9,941 nt of DNA, taken from NCBI GenBank assembly GCA_025450555.1, contig JANWHF010000009.1:1-9941 (forward strand). Direction: 5' to 3'. The stretch is from Tepidisphaeraceae bacterium. GTDB taxonomy: Bacteria; Planctomycetota; Phycisphaerae; Tepidisphaerales; Tepidisphaeraceae. Position 1 is the first letter of the stretch; the number at the start of each line of letters is the position of its first letter. The position numbers and the translations under genes were made by a program. Under the pieces are notes generated by a model, which was not told where the DNA came from, made no database searches, and saw only the letters and a program-made list of their open reading frames with translations. Below, one piece after another: positions 5,818 to 9,941 of this stretch.

Positions 5818-7005
5818 ATGAAATCGACGATATGGGTTCGAGCGTGCAGCGGCGCATTGGCACTGGCCACATTGATTACATTACCTGCGATTGCGCAGGA
5901 GCGACCGGCGCAGCCACCGGCGGCGCAGGGGCGCGGCCGTGGCCGTGGGCAACGCGGGCCGGCAGTCATCTCGCCGACGGTCGCGGCGGATGGCTATATC
6001 ACCTTCCGCATTCAGGCTCCAAAGGCCGAGAAGGTGAACCTATCCGCGGGCGATATTCCCGGCGGTGGTCAGCGAAGTTTCACCAAAGGTGAGAATGACC
6101 TCTGGGAACTCAAGATTGGTCCGGTGAATCCCGGCGCGTATCGCTATCTCATCAGTGTCGATGGCGTCTCGACCGTCGATCCGCATAACCCGTCGATCAG
6201 TGAATCGAATGCCAATGTCTGGAGCGTGGTCGTCGTGCCCGGCTCCGATTTCATGGACGCCAAGGATGTGCCGCATGGCGCGGTGGCGGCGGTGTATTAT
6301 CCGTCCTCTACTTTGGGCCGCATGCGCCGGATGCACGTCTACACGCCGCCAGGCTATGAGACCAGCAGCGAAAAATATCCGGTGTTTTACCTGCTGCATG
6401 GCGCCGGCGACTGCGACGATTCCTGGACGTCGGTGGGCCGGGCGAATTTCATTCTTGATAATCTGATCGCGGCTGGAAAAGCCACGCCCATGATTGTGGT
6501 TATGCCGGCTGGACATACTGGCCCATTTGGAGCAGGCGCGCCCGCGGGACGCGGCGGGCCGAATTTCGGCGCGGGCGGATTCGAGGGTGATTTCTCGAAA
6601 GACATTCGCCCGTACATCGAGAAGCATTACCGCACGCTCAACGATCGCAACAGTCGCGCGATTGCCGGATTGTCGATGGGCGGCGCTCAGACGCTCAACA
6701 TCGCCTTCTCGGATCTATCCGATTTTGGATACGTCGGCGTGTTCAGCTCGGGGATTTTGTCCGACCGCGATCAATGGGAAACGGAGCACAAGGCGCAGCT
6801 CGATAATGCCTCGGCCCGTGATGGCCTGAAGCTGCTGTGGTTCGGCATCGGCTCGCAGGATTTCCTATTGAATCGATGCCAGCCGACCGTCGAGATGTTC
6901 AAACAGCACGGCTTCAAGCCGGACTTCCACGAGAGCTCCGGCGGCCATACCTGGATCAACTGGCGCGATTACCTGGACCTGTTTGCTCCGCAACTGTTCC
7001 GGTGA
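5818..7005 (+). CDS. secreted CE1-type carbohydrate esterase (feruloyl/acetyl-xylan esterase-like) with N-terminal E-set/CBM48-like domain
   Basis: A 395-aa exported alpha/beta hydrolase of the esterase D/CE1 group, whose members cut ester links such as feruloyl or acetyl groups on plant polysaccharides. The start is set by GAGGAGG (5806-5812), 5 nt before the ATG. A Sec signal peptide ends at about residue 26 (LPAIA|Q). Residues 28-50 are a Pro/Gln/Arg-Gly linker (GRGRGRGQRG). About 51-140 is an E-set/CBM48-like domain (VTFRIQAP-type strands, WELKIGPVNPGAYRYLISVDG, DPHNP). The hydrolase follows: RRMHVYTPPGYE, VFYLLHGAGDCDDSW, nucleophile S286 in GLSMGG, D348 in GSQDF and H377 in GGHTW, a complete triad. 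A Gly-rich insert (GAGAPAGRGGPNFGAGGFEG) precedes the helix DIRPYIEKHYR. The exact substrate cannot be read from sequence. A strong terminator follows the stop and no hydrolase partners are adjacent. Confidence 0.92.
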   Translation: MKSTIWVRACSGALALATLITLPAIAQERPAQPPAAQGRGRGRGQRGPAVISPTVAADGYITFRIQAPKAEKVNLSAGDIPGGGQRSFTKGENDLWELKIGPVNPGAYRYLISVDGVSTVDPHNPSISESNANVWSVVVVPGSDFMDAKDVPHGAVAAVYYPSSTLGRMRRMHVYTPPGYETSSEKYPVFYLLHGAGDCDDSWTSVGRANFILDNLIAAGKATPMIVVMPAGHTGPFGAGAPAGRGGPNFGAGGFEGDFSKDIRPYIEKHYRTLNDRNSRAIAGLSMGGAQTLNIAFSDLSDFGYVGVFSSGILSDRDQWETEHKAQLDNASARDGLKLLWFGIGSQDFLLNRCQPTVEMFKQHGFKPDFHESSGGHTWINWRDYLDLFAPQLFR

Positions 7006-7042
7006 TCGTCTTTCCTGAAGGGTGCAATTTCTCCGACTTTGC

Positions 7043-7081
7043 TCCGTGGCGGCGGTGGATATACTGCCGCCACGGATTTTT
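7043..7081 (+). terminator. intrinsic terminator of the esterase gene
   Basis: A 14-bp stem (7043-7056 with 7063-7076, one G-T pair, otherwise perfect) encloses the 6-nt loop GGATAT and is followed directly by TTTTT (7077-7081). It starts 37 bp after the esterase stop and lies 36 bp before the next start codon. The following gene therefore needs a promoter within or very near this structure, or readthrough. Confidence 0.9.
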
Positions 7082-7117
7082 CAATGCGCTAACCTCAACC
7101 ATGCAGGCGGCGGATCG

Positions 7118-8683
7118 ATGACCATACTTGAAGCGATGCGGACGGCGATTGGGCACTACCAGGCAAACCGATTCAACGAAGCGGAGCAACTCTTCCAGGC
7201 CGTCCTCGGCCAGCAGCCGGAAGATCCCTATGCACTGAATTTTTTGGGGTTGGTGCACCGGCAGCGCGGGCAGGTAAAAGAGGCCGTAGCGCTGATGCGG
7301 CGGTCGATCGCCAACAATCCGCCCATCGCCAATCTCTACACGAATCTTGCCGGCGTGCTCCTCTCCATCGGTGATTTAAATGGAGCGGAGGAAGTGTGCC
7401 AGCAGGCTTTGGAGCATGATCCGCAGTCGGCTCAAGCCTATCTTGATCGCGGGCAGGCGCGCTGGCGGATGGGACGGCATGAGGAGGCGGTTGCCGATTT
7501 CCAGCAGTCGATCGAGCTTGATCCGCTTCGCTTCGATTCGCATTCGACCTATGGCCTGTGCCTGATGGATCAGGGAAAGCTGGATGAGGCGATTGCCGAA
7601 CTGCAAAAGGCAGCCGAACTCGATCCGGAAAATGCGATGCATCGCGCCAATCTTGGCACCGCGCTGCTCTCCGCACATCGCGTGGACGACGCCGTTACAA
7701 ACTATCGACAGGCGATCGAGGCGGTGCCCTATGAGCCGATGTATCACGTCAGCCTCGGAATGGCGCTGCTGACGGGCGGTGATTATGATGCCGGCTGGCC
7801 CGAATTTGATTGGCGGGTGCAGGTCCCATCGATCAACCCGCAGCCTCGGATTTATATTCAGCCGCGTTGGGATGGCAGCCCGATCGCTGGGAAAACACTG
7901 CTGGTCTATCACGAAGAGGGATTGAACGACTCCATTCAATTCGCAAGGTTTATTGCAAATGTCGCGGCCGGTGGCGTGACGGTCATCGTGGAATGCCGGG
8001 CTGACTTGGCCGTGCTGTTTAAAGGCGTGACCGGTGTTGCCGGCGTCGTTCTGCGGGGTGGGCAGGCGCTTCCCTCCTTCGATGCGCATTGCTCCCTATT
8101 GAGTTTACCAATGCGTTTGAAGATCAATTTGGAAAACCTGCCGAGCCAGACGCCCTACTTCTCGATCCCCAGCACACGGACCGATCGCATGAAAAGCCGG
8201 ATCGATCAGTTTGCCGGCGACGCAAAGTTGCGCGTTGGTCTCTCCTGGTCGAATACCGCGCCGGGGCGACCGGCGGAATTGGATCGGCTTCCTCAACTTT
8301 CGGTGTTGGCGCCGCTGGCGGACGTGCCAGGCGTTCGATGGTACGGCCTGGGGCCGGCAATGGTCGCGGGGCAGTCCCTCAATGGGACGGAACTGGTCGA
8401 GCTTCCTAGCTCATTCAGCGACTTTGCCGACGTAGCGGCAGCAATTGAAAACCTCGACCTTGTGATCACCGGCGACACCGCCGTCGCGCACATGGCTGGC
8501 GCGATGGGCAAGGAAACCTGGACGCTGCTGCCCTACTCAGCCGACTGGCGCTGGCTGCTGGATCGGGAAGATTCACCCTGGTATCGGTCGATGCGCCTCT
8601 TCCGCCAGCCCGCGCCGCAGGATTGGGCAACCGTTGCCGCAAAAGTAGCCGATGCGCTGCGCGCGAAAGTTCAAGACGACTGA
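7118..8683 (+). CDS. TPR protein fused to a glycosyltransferase-9-like domain
   Basis: A 521-aa cytoplasmic protein. ATG 7118 starts TPR 1 directly (MTILEAMRTAIGHYQANRFN); an in-frame extension to 7022 would cross the upstream terminator. Residues 2 to about 236 hold six to seven 34-residue TPR units, with motif examples ALNFLGLVHRQRGQVKEAVA, AQAYLDRGQARWRMGRHEEA and GLCLMDQGKLDEAIAELQKA. After the linker WPEFDWRVQVPSINPQPR comes a domain related to GT-B ADP-heptosyltransferases (GT9): PRWDGSPIAGKTLLVYHEEG, then LNDSIQFARF (usually LGDTIQFARY), and ITGDTAVAHMAGAMGKETW (D453 to H458, the sugar-nucleotide region), ending in LPYSADWRWLLDREDSPWYR and MRLFRQ. Such fusions are usually annotated as TPR glycosyltransferases; donor and acceptor are unknown. 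The Shine-Dalgarno is weak (GGCGG). It is convergent with the DUF481 gene. Confidence 0.88.
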   Translation: MTILEAMRTAIGHYQANRFNEAEQLFQAVLGQQPEDPYALNFLGLVHRQRGQVKEAVALMRRSIANNPPIANLYTNLAGVLLSIGDLNGAEEVCQQALEHDPQSAQAYLDRGQARWRMGRHEEAVADFQQSIELDPLRFDSHSTYGLCLMDQGKLDEAIAELQKAAELDPENAMHRANLGTALLSAHRVDDAVTNYRQAIEAVPYEPMYHVSLGMALLTGGDYDAGWPEFDWRVQVPSINPQPRIYIQPRWDGSPIAGKTLLVYHEEGLNDSIQFARFIANVAAGGVTVIVECRADLAVLFKGVTGVAGVVLRGGQALPSFDAHCSLLSLPMRLKINLENLPSQTPYFSIPSTRTDRMKSRIDQFAGDAKLRVGLSWSNTAPGRPAELDRLPQLSVLAPLADVPGVRWYGLGPAMVAGQSLNGTELVELPSSFSDFADVAAAIENLDLVITGDTAVAHMAGAMGKETWTLLPYSADWRWLLDREDSPWYRSMRLFRQPAPQDWATVAAKVADALRAKVQDD

Positions 8684-8690
8684 ATCGTTG

Positions 8691-8941
8691 TTCACCACGG
8701 TGGCACGGAGACACGGAGGCCGGGTTTTGCTGGAACGACTGCCGATGCGAAAGACACTGGCCGATTGAAACGCGCCAAGGACGCCGAGGAGCCAAGATCG
8801 CCAGGAATTCTTTTCTGTTTTTTCTTGGCGCTCTTGGCGCAAAAGTGGGTGCCGGAAGCAAAAACAAAAATATCAATTCAGATCAGATCACTTGCGTCGG
8901 CACACATCTCAGCAGAACCCGACCTCCGTGTCCGTGGTGAA
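8691..8941. repeat. nested inverted-repeat intergenic element with CACGGAG octamers
   Basis: Almost the whole 266-bp gap between two convergent stops is this element. Outer arms are 8691-8732 and 8910-8941: they match as reverse complements in 30 of 32 positions, the left arm carrying 10 extra bases (8701-8710). That extra part is one more octamer of a short direct repeat, CACGGTGG-CACGGAGA-CACGGAGG (8696-8719). Inside lies a second inverted repeat, 8772-8791 with 8821-8840, which pairs over 20 positions with four G-U pairs and one mismatch and is built of GCGCCAAG/CTTGGCG units. No credible coding frame, and no clear target-site duplication. The right arm ends 8 bp from the DUF481 stop. Confidence 0.85.
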
Positions 8942-8949
8942 TCTCTCTT

Positions 8950-9941
8950 CTAAAAATTCCAACCGACGCCAAGAATGTACCGCAGATCATTCGGGCCGCG
9001 GCCCGGTGCGGGGCGGGCATCGTAGCGGTATTCGATCTTGAACTCGGTGAACATCTGCTTGTTAATCGAAGCGCGGATGCCGGCGTCGGTGTTGAAGAAG
9101 TAATTGTCGATGCGGTCGAGCCCCGGAAAGTATTCAAAGTTGTGGAAGACGCTGACTTTGTCATTGAGCTTGGCCGTCAGGTGATAAGCCGCTCGCGCTG
9201 CAATGCTGTCGTTGCTGCCATCGTGCGTATAGTCGCGATAGAGCCACGACGCGCCCACTTCAGTATTGAATCCCAAATTCGGCTTATCGACCCACTGATA
9301 ACCCACACCAGCGCCAGGCGTGAGGCGAAGGCTGATGTCGGCGATCAGGTCGCGCTCGACGCGGGCGTCACCGTAGCCATAAAAACGAGGCGTGAAGAAG
9401 TAATCGTACTTGCCTTCGACAAACCAGTTATTCTGCGTTTCATGCGTGCCCTGTCCGATCAGGTGCTCGCGGGCGTAGATGTATCCGGCATCCAACGTGA
9501 TCCGGTCCGTTTCGCCACGACGCATGAGATGAGCCGAGGCGTTGAGCGAATCGGCGTTGGTGTTGCCGCGCGAAATCAGGCCGCCGACCACGATGTTGCC
9601 GCTCCAATGCTCGGGCGGCGGATTCACCGCTTTGATGCGATCGAGCGGAATGTTTTGGGCCGCGATGGCCTGCCCTTGGCCGATGGAAATTTCGCCATCA
9701 GGTCCGGCAAGAACCCGCTGGTGAATATCGCTGCCGTCTGTCAGCACAACATGAATCGGCGCATCGCTGGAAAAGGTCCGGACATTTTTCATGTCGATGC
9801 TGATCGTGCCGGCCATTGGCGATTCGAGCGTCAGCTTGGAGCCATCGAAAGTTTGAATTTTGCCAGTGAGATGATCGCCATTTTTGAAAATAACCTCGTC
9901 GGCATGTACAGCCGCCGCCAGAAGAAGCATTGAAGCCAAAA
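8950..9941 (-). CDS. DUF481-family outer-membrane beta-barrel protein, 5' end beyond window
   Basis: At least 329 codons. An in-frame TTG lies at 9939 and an ATG at 9930, but the first leaves only a short hydrophobic run without basic residues (MLLLAAAVHA before DEVIF), so the true start with its signal peptide n-region most likely lies past the window edge. After the cleavage site the protein has a strand-rich N-terminal part, DEVIFKNGDHLTGKIQTFDG then KLTLESPMAGTISIDMKNV, with a second similar unit ending IPLDRIKAVNPPPEHW. From WSGNIVVGGLISRGNTNADS onward it shows the DUF481/YdiY pattern: alternating strands, the GNTN motif, aromatic girdles (YDYFFTPRFYGYGDARVERD) and a C-terminal GVGWNF, with the terminal Phe expected of outer-membrane barrels. 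Role in the outer membrane unknown. Convergent with the TPR-glycosyltransferase gene. Confidence 0.9.
   Translation of the reverse strand, partial: LASMLLLAAAVHADEVIFKNGDHLTGKIQTFDGSKLTLESPMAGTISIDMKNVRTFSSDAPIHVVLTDGSDIHQRVLAGPDGEISIGQGQAIAAQNIPLDRIKAVNPPPEHWSGNIVVGGLISRGNTNADSLNASAHLMRRGETDRITLDAGYIYAREHLIGQGTHETQNNWFVEGKYDYFFTPRFYGYGDARVERDLIADISLRLTPGAGVGYQWVDKPNLGFNTEVGASWLYRDYTHDGSNDSIAARAAYHLTAKLNDKVSVFHNFEYFPGLDRIDNYFFNTDAGIRASINKQMFTEFKIEYRYDARPAPGRGPNDLRYILGVGWNF

Noticed and set aside
7376..8089. Minus-strand frames of 237 codons here and 195 codons at 6040-6627
   Set aside because: Both are antisense to well-supported genes (TPR-glycosyltransferase, esterase) and translate to His/Arg-rich low-information sequence.
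8696..8719. CRISPR-like array of CACGGAG octamers
   Set aside because: Units are 8 bp, directly adjacent and degenerate with no spacers, and no cas genes are present; the same applies to the heptamers at 3635-3686.
8684..8949. Transposon or IS remnant with terminal inverted repeats
   Set aside because: The inverted arms look suggestive, but no transposase remnant or clear target-site duplication is visible, and a similarly styled repeat occurs at another convergent junction, so I call it an intergenic repeat only.
9142..9933. Plus-strand open frame of 263 codons opposite the DUF481 gene
   Set aside because: It is the antisense shadow of a clearly recognisable outer-membrane barrel gene; no motif and no ribosome site.
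1..9941. tRNA, rRNA or riboswitch genes
   Set aside because: No cloverleaf with TTCRANY-type arm, rRNA-like stretch or known riboswitch core was seen on either strand by eye.

Overview
The window looks like chromosomal DNA from a moderately GC-rich, Gram-negative-type bacterium. My best guess is a planctomycete-like organism (Planctomycetota, possibly Phycisphaerae or a relative). The grounds are a hopanoid gene (hpnH), a bL34 protein with a planctomycete-like N-terminus, Gram-negative envelope proteins (a DUF481 barrel and a lipoprotein propeller), many single genes in alternating orientation, and intergenic repeats built on CACGGAG-type and ATTCACT-type units. This is inference from sequence flavour, not a database match.

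Layout, left to right. Bases 1-1011 hold the 3' part of hpnH (adenosylhopane-forming radical SAM enzyme), cut inside its [4Fe-4S] cysteine motif. A 140-aa Sm-like conserved protein follows 40 bp later (1052-1474). It converges almost stop-to-stop with a minus-strand zinc-ribbon membrane protein (1480-2340). Divergent from that is a small membrane protein with a pore-loop-like C-terminus (2519-3196). A promoter and a promoter-proximal hairpin then lead into a solitary rpmH (bL34, 3446-3580). A repeat-rich palindromic spacer separates rpmH from a convergent TolB-like beta-propeller lipoprotein (3705-4847, minus). Divergent from this is an all-helical protein that looks like a degenerate HD-domain protein (4941-5633). 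It is followed by a 20-bp-arm inverted repeat, then a secreted CE1-type esterase with an N-terminal E-set/CBM48-like domain (5818-7005), which ends in a strong intrinsic terminator. A TPR plus glycosyltransferase-9-like protein (7118-8683) converges with a DUF481 outer-membrane barrel protein (8950-9941, minus, cut at the window edge). A 251-bp nested inverted-repeat element lies between those two.

The genes do not form one pathway. Apart from hpnH and its downstream neighbour they look like monocistronic housekeeping and envelope genes. Nothing resembles a defence system, prophage, biosynthetic cluster or transposase gene. The less ordinary material is the family of structured intergenic repeats at gene ends, two proteins that seem to keep a known fold without its catalytic or selectivity motif (HD-like and K+-channel-like), and the possibly hopanoid-linked Sm-like protein.
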